Shown: piece by piece, positions 36,391 to 46,155 of the stretch | How positions within the stretch are numbered: the stretch's first letter is position 1 | Layout: the number at the start of each line of letters is the position of its first letter | From: Nostoc calcicola FACHB-3891 | GTDB taxonomy: Bacteria > Cyanobacteriota > Cyanobacteriia > Cyanobacteriales > Nostocaceae | Direction: 5' to 3' | Assembly (NCBI RefSeq): GCF_014697355.1 | Contig: NZ_JACJRQ010000013.1 | Location: 1 to 64,000 of the forward strand | DNA length: 64,000 nt | The notes under the pieces: generated by a model | The model's input: the letters and a program-made list of their open reading frames with translations, nothing else | What the model was told of the DNA's origin: nothing | Database searches by the model: none | Translations under genes and position numbers: made by a program

Positions 36391-37275
36391 ATGACTCAAG
36401 AAGAAAAAGATTTCTGTTTTTGCACTTTAGCTTTGGGTGAGAGATACCGCTCTCATGCTTTTCTATTAGCTGAAGATATTGAAAAATATTCACCTGGAAC
36501 GAAGTTTGTAATTTTAACAGATAAGCCACAGGAATTTAGTAATTATTCTCATGTTTTAGCTTTTCCACATCAACAACAAAGCATTGGTTGTTACCACGAT
36601 AAAAGATTTGTTATCGCCAAAGCATTATCGCTATTTCATACCTGCATTTTTGTTGATGTAGATATCCGAATATTGGATAAGGTAGTACCAAATCTCAAAT
36701 TTCTTCCTGGAATTACAGCGAGAAGTTGTGCCAGTTTTATCAAGCATAATAAAGTTTATGTTAGTTCAGTCAATGACTTACACAAACCAAAAAGAATTAG
36801 AGACTTAGAAATTGTTAACAAGTTAGCGCAAAAACTGGATTTGAATTTAGAAGATAATAATACCCAGTTTGTGATGGAAGTTTTATTTGCAGTCACAAGA
36901 CAAGATGGGCGTGAAATTGAATTTCTCAAACACTGGGAAACCATTGCATTGTATTGTGAATTAAACGGTTTTACTTGTGCTATAGGTTATGCAATAGGAT
37001 TAGCTGCTGCTAAAGCAGGATTAGCAGTGAGATGGGATGCTATGGAGGATATTGTTTATTTTAAAGATTGGGTAGAACGACAAAAAATTAAAAAAGGACA
37101 AGCAAATCCAGAAGAATCTTTAATATATTTTCAACAGCATGAAGCAATTGAGTTTCCCAGGCGTTCAATTGTCAAAAAGCTGGCAATTAGACTAGATAGA
37201 ACTATCGGGTATTACTATCGTTCATTGCGTTTAAGACTTATAACCTTGAGTAACTTTGATTTTTTTTACAGGTAA
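36391..37275 (+). CDS. GT-A-like glycosyltransferase, family not recognised
   Basis: A 294-residue protein. A hydrophobic strand followed by FVDVDIRI gives a DxD pair (Asp89, Asp91) as in metal-dependent GT-A enzymes, and KRFVIAKALSLFHTCIFVD resembles the strand-helix-strand before it. The C-terminus is basic and could touch the membrane. AAGGAG lies before the ATG. It converges with the minus-strand glycan cluster. The function is inferred from fold features and neighbours. Confidence 0.75.
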   Translation: MTQEEKDFCFCTLALGERYRSHAFLLAEDIEKYSPGTKFVILTDKPQEFSNYSHVLAFPHQQQSIGCYHDKRFVIAKALSLFHTCIFVDVDIRILDKVVPNLKFLPGITARSCASFIKHNKVYVSSVNDLHKPKRIRDLEIVNKLAQKLDLNLEDNNTQFVMEVLFAVTRQDGREIEFLKHWETIALYCELNGFTCAIGYAIGLAAAKAGLAVRWDAMEDIVYFKDWVERQKIKKGQANPEESLIYFQQHEAIEFPRRSIVKKLAIRLDRTIGYYYRSLRLRLITLSNFDFFYR

Positions 37276-37349
37276 AGGGTGGGGACTGGGAGAATAACTC
37301 TTAACTCCTCACTCCTCACTCAGCAAGCACTCCCAATCCCCAGTCCTTT
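37276..37349. terminator. Repeat-derived hairpin between convergent genes
   Basis: GGGGACTGGGAG on the left faces CTCCCAATCCCCAGTCC on the right, enclosing CTCCTCACTCCTCACTC units. It may end transcription from both sides. Confidence 0.5.
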
Positions 37350-38384
37350 TTACTTAGTAATTTTATCTTTGAAATTACGGTAGTTTAGTTTAAAATTACT
37401 GATTCTTTGTTGAATAAACTTGCTAGTAGACTTTTGTAAAAGTGTTAACTGACTTGGGCGGGTAAAGGTTTGAGGACGTTTTTCCGGCGATTTTAAGTAG
37501 CGATAATGTAAGAAAATATCGCGGTAAGGAATATCAACATCTTCACCCCCACAAAGCCTCATAAAAGCTGAAGAAGATACACTCATATAGTGTAAGTATG
37601 TCAACCGCCGCCCTTGGTCGTATAGGATATTATCTACTACATCAAATTGAGAACTCCAATGATTACCAGTTGCCTGTTCGCAATCATGACAAGCAAAGTT
37701 ATAATATGGAATGCCGCTTTTCAACACCATGTAGTTAAATAAAGATTGGTCAGGTGCTAAAAAAGCCATAACATCAGCTTCGCCTGATTTTAATTTGTCG
37801 AATAAGTCGGCTCTGATAGCTGGAGAAAAAATATTTTTCTTTGTGGCAAACCAACCAGCACAAAATATTTTTGACTGGATATTATCTGTGTTGAAAACTT
37901 GCTGTATTTGCTCTGGAGAGCCATCAAAGATAAATTTTAATTCTGATTTATATTGAAAATCGTTGACTACCCAATCACAAGTATCTAATTTTTCATATAC
38001 ATAATCTACCGGCCCCATTAGTAAGGTATCTGCATCAAAGTAAATAAATCTATCAAAGGGACCATCAATAGCACAAAATTTGCGGTGCATTGGTAGCTCA
38101 TAAAGTTCTGGAAAGCCCCACTCTCGCCAAGTTTTTTGCGCTCTAGGGTAATTTTTCCATATTTGGGTAGCAAAGTTATCCCAGTAAGCGATGGCATCAG
38201 AGTCTTCAAATAAGGTGAGATTATCTCTAGATGCGATTTCTGCTTTTACCTTGTCTAGGCGATCGTTATATGGAAGTATACAAATAGGAATTTTCCTACC
38301 AGCATTGGCTTCTATACTATTGAGCAATGCAATTAGTTGGTCATAAACAACATCATTTGCCAGGATATAAATACCATCAATCAT
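37350..38384 (-). CDS. GT-A-like protein, Npun_R2821/Npun_R2823 type (paralogue 1)
   Basis: A 344-residue protein in the family I remember as Npun_R2821/Npun_R2823, found in Nostoc-type cyanobacteria without an established function. It opens with DGIYILANDVVYDQLIALLN and has a GT-A-like FIYFDADTLL with DxD near residue 120, then FCAGWFATKK and DQSLFNYMV, the pattern of glycogenin-like (GT8) enzymes. The ATG at 38384 is chosen because AGGAG precedes it. It is the last of three tandem paralogues on this strand; the third, not the second, is its closest relative. Confidence 0.82.
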   Translation of the reverse strand: MIDGIYILANDVVYDQLIALLNSIEANAGRKIPICILPYNDRLDKVKAEIASRDNLTLFEDSDAIAYWDNFATQIWKNYPRAQKTWREWGFPELYELPMHRKFCAIDGPFDRFIYFDADTLLMGPVDYVYEKLDTCDWVVNDFQYKSELKFIFDGSPEQIQQVFNTDNIQSKIFCAGWFATKKNIFSPAIRADLFDKLKSGEADVMAFLAPDQSLFNYMVLKSGIPYYNFACHDCEQATGNHWSSQFDVVDNILYDQGRRLTYLHYMSVSSSAFMRLCGGEDVDIPYRDIFLHYRYLKSPEKRPQTFTRPSQLTLLQKSTSKFIQQRISNFKLNYRNFKDKITK

Positions 38385-38400
38385 TGGGATACTCCTAATA

Positions 38401-39291
38401 TTAAATGCGGGCAACAACAAAGGGAAATAAACGCCGAGTCAGTTTGGGAATAAAGGCAAATTTACCTTCGTGAAGATAGCGATAGTGTTCCCACAATTCC
38501 CAATAGGGGCTACCAGTTTTCATCCTTGTCCCAGCCCAATGGAGATATTTTAGTCGCTGTCCTCTGTCATATAGGGCGTAGTCTTGCTGTTGGAAATTTC
38601 GTGAACCCGCCCAACTACCAGGTCCTCCCCCAGGAATTTTGACGAGATTACCACGTTTGGCAATCAGTTTGAGAACTAAATAATTGAGAATTGGTTGGTC
38701 TGTTACTCCTTCGGAAAAATCAAAATATTCTCGATGTGCTGCACATTCGGACAAAGTTTCATCCATCTGTTGTTCGGTAATTGTTCCTTTTTTGGAAGCC
38801 CAAAAACCGCTGTTGAAAACATCTTGAAGTTGGACATCTGAAAAAATTTGCTGTTCTTTGACCAATGAAGAAAAGATATTTCGCAGCTTGTCATTGGCGT
38901 GATGATAATCACAGCAGAAGAAATCGACTTCTGCTAGTTTGTCTAAATTGTCTGCAATTTTTTCAAAAACGACAATATCAGTATCAATATAAATAAACTC
39001 ATCCAAAGGACCAAACCATGCCACTAGTTTACGCATTTTGTTCGGTAAGGCAAGGAAATCTCTATCAAAAATTTCGCCGATGCGTTGGGTAAATTTCTCA
39101 ATAAGTTCTAAATCTGGGAAAATTTGGACGTTGTGTAACGTGGCAAGTTGCTCTGCTACTTTGTGATAATTTTCGTTAAAAGGTATGAGATAAATCGTTA
39201 CTTCTGGGTCATAGTAACGAATACTATTGAGTAAAGCGATCGCATTATCGATAACACGGTCATTGGCGACAATATAAATTCCCCTGGTCAT
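38401..39291 (-). CDS. GT-A-like protein, Npun_R2821/Npun_R2823 type (paralogue 2)
   Basis: A 296-residue relative of its neighbours: RGIYIVANDRVIDNAIALLN at the start, FIYIDTDIVVF as DxD, and FNSGFWASKK then TDQPILNYLV. It is shorter and more divergent than the two flanking paralogues. Gap to the downstream paralogue 16 bp, and 3 bp from the upstream one, so one transcript. Confidence 0.82.
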   Translation of the reverse strand: MTRGIYIVANDRVIDNAIALLNSIRYYDPEVTIYLIPFNENYHKVAEQLATLHNVQIFPDLELIEKFTQRIGEIFDRDFLALPNKMRKLVAWFGPLDEFIYIDTDIVVFEKIADNLDKLAEVDFFCCDYHHANDKLRNIFSSLVKEQQIFSDVQLQDVFNSGFWASKKGTITEQQMDETLSECAAHREYFDFSEGVTDQPILNYLVLKLIAKRGNLVKIPGGGPGSWAGSRNFQQQDYALYDRGQRLKYLHWAGTRMKTGSPYWELWEHYRYLHEGKFAFIPKLTRRLFPFVVARI

Positions 39292-39294
39292 AAA

Positions 39295-40275
39295 TTATCC
39301 TTGGTTAATTAACTTAAATTTTCGCAAAGCTCTTGTGAGTAAATTTGGCGTGGGAGTGTCATTATAATTCTTCGGAGGGTTTGTAAAAACTGGACACTTT
39401 TCTGGTTCGTGTAAATAACGATAATAGAGAAACAAATCTCGATAAGGAAACTCAATATTTTCTCCAGCACAGACCGCTTGATTGATATTAGGAGGAATAC
39501 CAATATAATGAAGGTAAGTTAGTTGACTGCCTTTGTCATATAAAATATGTTCTCGTTCCTCAAAGTGTTTTGATGTTGCAGAACATCCTGTTTTTTGATT
39601 ATCTGGTAGTTGACGGGCAAAGTTATAAATGGAAAGATTCGACCTCATTACCATGTAATTGATCAGAGGTTGTTCGCCAGCACCTTCATACAAAATTTCC
39701 GCTTCACCGTTTTGTAAATTGGATATCAGCCAATCCCTTTGCTCTGAGTTAAATATTCCCCGTTTTGAGCCATAAAACCCCGAACAAAAGATTTCGGAAT
39801 CAATGCGTTTTTGGTCAAAAACCTCTAGTAATTTTGGAGAATTAACATTGTAGATTTTACTAACGTCTTTAAATTGGAAATCGTAAACTACAAAATCATG
39901 ATTATCTAGCTTTTCAAACACTGCTGCAAGTGAATTCATCACCAAAGTGTCTGCATCTAAATAAATAAACTTATCAAAGGGGCCATCAAAGGCACAAAAA
40001 CGACGATGAGCGCCATAAAGACGGAATTTACTGCGATTTAAGCGTTCTGGTGCCGCTGAGAGCATAAATTGATCCCAGCGATTAATTGATTCTTGATTAT
40101 CGTAAAGAAATACATTAGGACGCTTAGCTATTTCCTCAGCAATCCGCTGTGTTTGATCGTCAAAAGGATAGATACAAACTGGAGTTTCTTTGCCCAATAT
40201 GACATCAATACTGTTGAGCAAAGCTACCAGTTGATCGAAAACATAATCATTGCCAAGGGTACAAATACCATTCAT
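39295..40275 (-). CDS. GT-A-like protein, Npun_R2821/Npun_R2823 type (paralogue 3)
   Basis: A 326-residue paralogue with NGICTLGNDYVFDQLVALLN, RFCAFDGPFDKFIYLDADTL and FCSGFYGSKRG. It shares the LYDKGSQLTYLHYIGI and PYRDLFLYYRYL blocks with paralogue 1. It starts 3 bp after the GT10 gene stop. Together the three may each add a different sugar, or the same sugar to different acceptors; the sequence does not decide. Confidence 0.82.
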   Translation of the reverse strand: MNGICTLGNDYVFDQLVALLNSIDVILGKETPVCIYPFDDQTQRIAEEIAKRPNVFLYDNQESINRWDQFMLSAAPERLNRSKFRLYGAHRRFCAFDGPFDKFIYLDADTLVMNSLAAVFEKLDNHDFVVYDFQFKDVSKIYNVNSPKLLEVFDQKRIDSEIFCSGFYGSKRGIFNSEQRDWLISNLQNGEAEILYEGAGEQPLINYMVMRSNLSIYNFARQLPDNQKTGCSATSKHFEEREHILYDKGSQLTYLHYIGIPPNINQAVCAGENIEFPYRDLFLYYRYLHEPEKCPVFTNPPKNYNDTPTPNLLTRALRKFKLINQG

Positions 40276-40278
40276 AAT

Positions 40279-41238
40279 TTATGAGTTTTGACTAACAAAA
40301 TTTGACAACCAATTAAGCAGATTTAATTTGTGTAAGATGATTTGACGTGCTTCGGCGATCGCATCTTTAGCCTGATACCAAAAATCAGGTGTCGCTGTCA
40401 CTTCTTGGATGTAAGCAATGCCTTTTTCATCTAAACTGGGCAATCTTAAAAAACTACCCGGTGGCAATAATTTATCAGCAGCCGTTCCACCATAATAAAT
40501 TGGCAGGCACCAAGCAAGTAAACTATCCCAAAGTTTCTCACTTACATACCAATTATTATCAGCATAGTTTTCAATTGCTAAATTGTAATAGTATGGTGCC
40601 ATGCCATACCACTTATTACCCAATTCTCCCGATTTTTTCGCCCATTCTGGTAAATTGCGCCCATACAAATCAAATTTAATACCACTAGATTGTAGGGATT
40701 GTAAAAAATCTAAACGCTGGCGATGGTTGAGTGTGCGGTTAATTCCCGAAGTAATCCAACTACATGGAGAAACTTTTTGGGGAGGTGGCATTTCATTTAA
40801 ATCTTGAAATGTATTTGAATGATACCAAATAGCAGGCATATAATCGGGAGTGGGTGCAAAATCATCAGGCCCAGAAATGTAGCTGCAATACTTCTGGGCT
40901 TCTTGATAATTATGATTAGTGATTTCTAAAACTTCATCTAAAGGCGGTTCTCTTAGTAAATAAATAATCCGTTCTTTGTTAACACCACGGAGTAGAGAAT
41001 CAACATTAATGACTGATTTTTGCTGACGTTTGCGTAAGCTATCGAACCAAGATTGTTGCGGGGGTGGTTTGGGAAAATCAAATTGATACATTAGCAGAAA
41101 ATCAGGTTTTGCTGCTAGTGCTTGCATTTGCATATTCCCCCAAATTCCAAATTGATGCGAGGTTTGTTGCCAAAGCCAATCGGCTCTAGTTTCTAAACCT
41201 CGATAGCTGCTAATCATTCCTACTGTTTTGATGGTCAT
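40279..41238 (-). CDS. GT10 (fucosyltransferase-like) glycosyltransferase
   Basis: A 319-residue protein whose C-terminal half carries the GT10 pattern NYADNNWYVSEKLWDSLLAW, then CLPIYYGG, close to the alpha-1,3-fucosyltransferase donor motif. The N-terminal half is divergent. It would add fucose or a related sugar from a GDP donor. It heads the block that continues with the three paralogous GT-A-like proteins. Confidence 0.82.
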   Translation of the reverse strand: MTIKTVGMISSYRGLETRADWLWQQTSHQFGIWGNMQMQALAAKPDFLLMYQFDFPKPPPQQSWFDSLRKRQQKSVINVDSLLRGVNKERIIYLLREPPLDEVLEITNHNYQEAQKYCSYISGPDDFAPTPDYMPAIWYHSNTFQDLNEMPPPQKVSPCSWITSGINRTLNHRQRLDFLQSLQSSGIKFDLYGRNLPEWAKKSGELGNKWYGMAPYYYNLAIENYADNNWYVSEKLWDSLLAWCLPIYYGGTAADKLLPPGSFLRLPSLDEKGIAYIQEVTATPDFWYQAKDAIAEARQIILHKLNLLNWLSNFVSQNS

Positions 41239-41373
41239 TTTAGTTATTTGTCATTAGTTATTTGGGCGTTGCGTAAATAAGGATGATTTTATAGATTTTC
41301 CTTTGCGTCTTTGCGCCTTTGCGTGAAATTTTCATACTTATAGCAGCATCCTGATTTATTACTCCCAACGCCT

Positions 41374-42585
41374 TTATCCAATCAGTGGAGGACGTAGAGA
41401 TTCATCAACGTAACTCAGGATTTTTGCGGCTCGATTTTCCCAAGAAAATTGTTTTACAAATTGGATGCTTTCTGGGTAGCCTTCTATTTTTCGGGGATGA
41501 GTTTCTAAAACTCGCTTCAAACTTTCGGCAAATTTGCTGGGGTTATCTGGTTCACACCAAGCAGCGATCGCTTGAGTATTTTGAAACTCAATTAATGATG
41601 GAATTTCTGTGGAGACGATGGGAGTTCCGGAGGCGAAGTAGTCGAATAGTTTTAAGGGGGATGTGAAAGTTGCGGCTTTTCCTGAACAATGAGGATGAGC
41701 TAAAACGTCGGCTGCTTGTAGCAAAGATGCTAATTCGTTATGTAAGATATAGCCCAAAAATTTAATGTTGTGAACTTGTTTTTCTTTGACTAATTGCTGA
41801 TAGTATTCGACTTCTGTTGGCTTACCACCTGCACAGACAAATTGTACATTTGGCATTTCTTCAGCTACATCAATTAGTACATCAATACCTTTAAATTGCT
41901 GTATAGCTCCTGCATAAACTACCAATTTTTGGCTTTCATGTTGCAATAGTTTTTGACGCCATTCTGCGGCTTTTTCTGGTTGTCGTTCCATAAACAAATG
42001 ATTAAAACCATTGTGTAGGCTAATCACTTTTTCTGGTGGCATACCATTTTTAATCATGCTTTGGCGGATAGTTTCTACAACTGTGACGGCAATTTGTAAC
42101 AGGGGATTGTTGACTATTTCTGGTTCAAATGGCTTGTCTTCATGATGGTGATGTTCATAAATTGCGGGAATGCCATTTTTAATGGCAGCTTTGACAAAAT
42201 TCCAGTTCCGGCTATGAACAAGTTTGGTAGTTGGAAGTATATGAAAGGGTAAATAATATTTGCAGGCGATAGTGTTAGAATCTGTGAATTTGCTGGAAAA
42301 ATGGTCAATTGGCCAAGGCATCGGTAAGGGAGCAACTTTTAATTTGTCATGGAGGTTGTAATATTTAATTAGTTCTGTGGGTGTTTTTTTTGGTTGAAAA
42401 GGGCGAGCTAAATTAATTAGATTAGTAGTTTTTACTTTCTTGTCAGGATATACCAAAACTGTGGAGTAACCCAAATTTGCGACGGCGTTAGCAGCATTTG
42501 TAGATTGGACTAAATGAGCCTCTGGCTGAGGTAACTCCTCGCCAATGAAGTAAATATAGTGTTTTTTATTATTACCATTTTTCAT
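41374..42585 (-). CDS. Glycosyltransferase, GT4 family
   Basis: A 403-residue GT-B enzyme with LVVYAGAIQQFKGIDVLIDV, VQFVCAGGKPTEVEYY and SPLKLFDYFASGTPIVSTE in the donor half. Its acceptor half contains YEHHHHEDKPFEP. The ATG at 42585 is 5 bp past the ABC exporter stop; an upstream in-frame start at 42612 would overlap that gene by 23 bp. Confidence 0.88.
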   Translation of the reverse strand: MKNGNNKKHYIYFIGEELPQPEAHLVQSTNAANAVANLGYSTVLVYPDKKVKTTNLINLARPFQPKKTPTELIKYYNLHDKLKVAPLPMPWPIDHFSSKFTDSNTIACKYYLPFHILPTTKLVHSRNWNFVKAAIKNGIPAIYEHHHHEDKPFEPEIVNNPLLQIAVTVVETIRQSMIKNGMPPEKVISLHNGFNHLFMERQPEKAAEWRQKLLQHESQKLVVYAGAIQQFKGIDVLIDVAEEMPNVQFVCAGGKPTEVEYYQQLVKEKQVHNIKFLGYILHNELASLLQAADVLAHPHCSGKAATFTSPLKLFDYFASGTPIVSTEIPSLIEFQNTQAIAAWCEPDNPSKFAESLKRVLETHPRKIEGYPESIQFVKQFSWENRAAKILSYVDESLRPPLIG

Positions 42586-42589
42586 AATT

Positions 42590-44845
42590 TTAGGCTTTAA
42601 TACTATCCTCAAATTTTTCTAAGTGATCGAGCAGATATATAGCAGATTCATAACTTTCAGAAATGAATTGAATTTGTTCTTCGAGGCTGTAAATCAAGTT
42701 ATCAGACAGAGAGCGAAGAGAGCTAAGAAGGGGATTTAGAGAAGTCCGAAATTCAACTGATATTTGATTAAAAGTTTGATAATGAATACTGATAACGTTC
42801 TGATTTTGGTCGGATATTGAAAGTATTTCCCCCCTGATCTGCGAGTTAATAACGTCATCAAAAACATCAATGGTGTTGAGAATTCTCCAAGCTGATTTGT
42901 AAGAGTCTTCAATTAATTCTTGGCGTTCTTCGGCATCGTCTACCAAATCATCAAGTAATAAGCGCAAAAATCCAATCATCGAGTTTAATTGCGTGCGAAT
43001 TTCGTGGGAGATGCGGAGTAAGCTTTGATTTTGTTTAGTAACAGTTTCAGGACGTTCAGCAAATTGCATTGAGTAGAGGCGTGAGTAGTAACCACGCTTT
43101 TGTAAAAGTTGTTCGTGGGTTCCCACTTCTACTACTTGTCCTCGATCTAATACGGCAATTTGATCGGCTTTTTGGACTGTGGAAAGGCGGTGAGCAATTA
43201 CTAATGTGGTACGATCGCGGCTGAGTTCATCAAGTGCAGCTTGTACTAAGCGTTCGGAAACGGTATCTAAAGCGCTGGTGGCTTCATCCAGAATCAAAAT
43301 TTCGGGATTTTGCACTAATGCGCGGGCGATCGCTAATCTTTGCCTTTGTCCGCCAGATAACATCACGCCGCGATCGCCAATTAAGGTGTCAAATCCTTGA
43401 GGTAATTTACTAATAAATTCATAAGCATTTGCCCGCTTGGCTGCTGTAATAATTTCATCTTCAATCGCCTCAGGGCACCCATAGGCGATGTTATTTTTTA
43501 CTGAATCATTAAAAAGAAAGGTATCTTGACTGACAATTCCCATGCGTCTACGCAGGGATACCACATCAAATTCCCGTAAATCGATGCCGTCAATAGTGAT
43601 TCCACCAGCGATGGGGTCATAAAATCTTGGCAAAAGGTCTGCTAATGTCGATTTACCAGCACCAGAACCACCTACTAACGCTAAAGTTGTGCCACGCGGT
43701 AAATATAAATTTACATCTTTGAGTATTAACTTTTCATGACCAGGATAAGCAAAGCACAGAGAATTAAAAGATACTCCCTCTTGTAATTTTGTATAGGGAA
43801 GCTTACCGTTGCCCATGAATGGCTTATTATCCAAGCTTAAAAACTCACTCGCTACATCCACGCTGGCGGCGGTACTGGCAAAGTTGCTGCGAATAGTATT
43901 TAACTGGGAAAGTAATGGTAATACTCGTAATAGCACTAATAAATATGTGAGGAGTACCGTAGAAAGGGAAGCAACTTCATTAGCAAAAAAGGTTTTACTC
44001 AAAAGTACAATCATTAGCAAAGCTGTAATACCCATTACTTCACCTATGGGTGTGATTGCTTCTGAATTAACCTGAGATCGAAAATCTGCTAATTCTCGAT
44101 CGCGTATTAATTTTTTAATCCGTTCGTATTCTTTTTCTTCATTTCCTGTTGCCTTAACTAACCGAATTCCGTTCAAAGTTTCCAGTACAGAAATTGAATA
44201 TGCTTTTGACATCTCACTCAGCATCTTCCCAAAAATTTTAGAGCGGGAAATAGCATACTGATTGACTAACGTCACTAATGACAACAAAAGCGTAGCCGCA
44301 ATGGTCAACTGCCAAGAAATTGACAGTAATAAACCAACAAAAACTAAAATAGTGATTCCCAAAATAACTATTTTGACTGTGCTACCTACAGCGCTGGCAG
44401 CACGTCCAATTTCTCCACCCAAACGGTTGATTAAATCACCAACCTTGGTTTTGGCATAATAATCTATATCAATTTCTAGTAATAACTTTAATCCAGTTTC
44501 TCGCATATCGGATGTTAGCTTGCGAGTCAGAGAACTCGATGCTAAAGCACTGGCATAAGTAGCTAAATTTTTTAAAGCAATTGTGAATATAATTGCCCCC
44601 GCCATTACTCCTATACGGTAAGCTTCTGGAGTCTTATCAAACGGAGATAACATCGTTTTTAGGATGGGAGGCGCAGTAGTTAAATCTACTTCTTGTCCGA
44701 CAATTTTTAAAACTATTGGCACAATTAAAGCTGTGCTAATCCCATTAAATAAAGCTCCAGAAAATCCTAACAATATTGTCAGCAGAATCAAACCTGGATA
44801 GGGTTTTGCGAATCTTAGTAGTAGTTTTCTGGTAGACATGGGCAA
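42590..44845 (-). CDS. ABC exporter (MsbA-like) fused to two HisKA-like domains
   Basis: A 751-residue protein. Residues 1-320 form the six-helix exporter domain, followed by a full ATPase: Walker A GGSGAGKSTL (about 390-399), signature LSGGQRQRLAIA, Walker B ILILDEATSALD and H-loop IAHRLSTV. After about residue 600 a histidine-kinase dimerisation/phosphoacceptor segment follows (LLRISHEIRTQLNSMIGFLR, His614), then a second, weaker copy (QISVEFRTSLNPLLSSLRSL) with Val697 where the His should be. There is no HATPase_c domain. Neighbours suggest glycan or glycolipid export. The C-terminal fusion would let a separate kinase or response regulator talk to the exporter, which is inference. Confidence 0.9.
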   Translation of the reverse strand: MPMSTRKLLLRFAKPYPGLILLTILLGFSGALFNGISTALIVPIVLKIVGQEVDLTTAPPILKTMLSPFDKTPEAYRIGVMAGAIIFTIALKNLATYASALASSSLTRKLTSDMRETGLKLLLEIDIDYYAKTKVGDLINRLGGEIGRAASAVGSTVKIVILGITILVFVGLLLSISWQLTIAATLLLSLVTLVNQYAISRSKIFGKMLSEMSKAYSISVLETLNGIRLVKATGNEEKEYERIKKLIRDRELADFRSQVNSEAITPIGEVMGITALLMIVLLSKTFFANEVASLSTVLLTYLLVLLRVLPLLSQLNTIRSNFASTAASVDVASEFLSLDNKPFMGNGKLPYTKLQEGVSFNSLCFAYPGHEKLILKDVNLYLPRGTTLALVGGSGAGKSTLADLLPRFYDPIAGGITIDGIDLREFDVVSLRRRMGIVSQDTFLFNDSVKNNIAYGCPEAIEDEIITAAKRANAYEFISKLPQGFDTLIGDRGVMLSGGQRQRLAIARALVQNPEILILDEATSALDTVSERLVQAALDELSRDRTTLVIAHRLSTVQKADQIAVLDRGQVVEVGTHEQLLQKRGYYSRLYSMQFAERPETVTKQNQSLLRISHEIRTQLNSMIGFLRLLLDDLVDDAEERQELIEDSYKSAWRILNTIDVFDDVINSQIRGEILSISDQNQNVISIHYQTFNQISVEFRTSLNPLLSSLRSLSDNLIYSLEEQIQFISESYESAIYLLDHLEKFEDSIKA

Positions 44846-44861
44846 TTTTTATTAATATGAT

Positions 44862-46025
44862 TCACATCTGGGCAATTACTGAATTAAGTGTAGAAGCCAT
44901 AGCTTCTATGCTATAGTGTTCCACACATCTTTGTCTTGCCTTGATACCTCGATCGTTTGCTGATTCTAAATTGTGAAAAATAAATTGAATTTGTTCAGCA
45001 AGTTGTTCGGGACAAGCCGGCTCAACTAAATAACCAGTATCACCTAAAATTTGGGGAATATCTCCAACCCGCGTTGATAATACAGGTTTAGCCATTGCCA
45101 TTCCATCTGTCAACTTCAAAGGAAATTGAGCGCGAGTTTCTGGAGTATCTCGCTGGGGAACAACTACTATGTGAGCGGCTGCTACTAAATCAGGCATAAC
45201 ATCAGCTGGATACTTTGGTAGTTTGATAATCCAACGTCCCCATTGTTGTTGAAGTTTTCGATCGTAATCATCATAAGGACTACCACCCACAATTACTAAT
45301 CTCAAGTCTGGCTGATTAATTTTATCAAGGGCAATTAGAATGTCTTCTAATCCTTTATAAGGTCTTGGCGCACCAGGAAACATTAAAATCCGATATTCAG
45401 ATAAACCATAACGGCTTCTACTTGATTCCGCGTCATATTGAGCTGGATCAAATAAAGAAGTATCTTTGCCATTAGGAACAAATGTACCGCCAAAACGCTG
45501 CTGCAAAAATTTAGTATGCACCGTTACAGCATCAGCGCGACTTATCAAACCTTCCATCCATTTCACATACAAAGGATGATGAGGACTCCTGAGTGCGCCG
45601 TCTGATTTTAACAAGTCTCTCGCTAATTGCTTGGGTGCAGGATGATAATGCCAATCATCGCCACCATGCCAACTCAATTCCCAGTCATCTATATCTAAAA
45701 TTAAGGGTTTTTTGCTGAAGATTTTCTTTAGTAGGGCAACTCCAAAACTCGCTATTTGGGGTTTGATAGCATAAATTATATCTCCATCAATCTTTGGCAG
45801 AAATTTGCGGATTTCTCCCAAAAAATCTGGAAAATTTTTGCCTGGTAAATTATAAACATTTAATTCTGATGGTAAATTTCGATATAAGTTATTTCCAAAT
45901 AAAAACCCCATAATTTCAACTTCATATCCTAAATTTATTAGGGCTGTTGCTATCAAGTATGCACGCAAAATAGCCGCACTCGATAAATCTGAAACCAACA
46001 GGGATATCTTGGAAAATTTTTTCAC
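44862..46025 (-). CDS. Glycosyltransferase, GT4 family
   Basis: A 387-residue GT-B enzyme. The N-terminus KISLLVSDLSSAAILRAYLI is a nucleotide-fold entry, PLILDIDDWELSWHGGDD lies mid-protein, and the donor half has LMFPGAPRPYKGLEDILIAL and FPLKLTDGMAMAKPVLST. It is 16 bp upstream of the ABC exporter and should be co-transcribed. Confidence 0.89.
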   Translation of the reverse strand: MKKFSKISLLVSDLSSAAILRAYLIATALINLGYEVEIMGFLFGNNLYRNLPSELNVYNLPGKNFPDFLGEIRKFLPKIDGDIIYAIKPQIASFGVALLKKIFSKKPLILDIDDWELSWHGGDDWHYHPAPKQLARDLLKSDGALRSPHHPLYVKWMEGLISRADAVTVHTKFLQQRFGGTFVPNGKDTSLFDPAQYDAESSRSRYGLSEYRILMFPGAPRPYKGLEDILIALDKINQPDLRLVIVGGSPYDDYDRKLQQQWGRWIIKLPKYPADVMPDLVAAAHIVVVPQRDTPETRAQFPLKLTDGMAMAKPVLSTRVGDIPQILGDTGYLVEPACPEQLAEQIQFIFHNLESANDRGIKARQRCVEHYSIEAMASTLNSVIAQM

Positions 46026-46048
46026 TATTTTCTACTAGTTTTTATAAG

Positions 46049-46155
46049 TAAGAATTCAGAACTCAGGAGTCAGAATTCAGGAGTCAGGAGTCAAAATTGA
46101 GAATTTTGTACGACTTATAGATAGAGGATTCTGAATTCTCAATTCTGACTCCTTT
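46049..46155. repeat. Inverted GAATTCAG/GGAGTCAG short repeats
   Basis: GAATTCAGAACTCAGGAGTC units face GATTCTGAATTCTCAATTCT units, another repeat-built hairpin, between the two glycosyltransferase genes. Confidence 0.88.
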
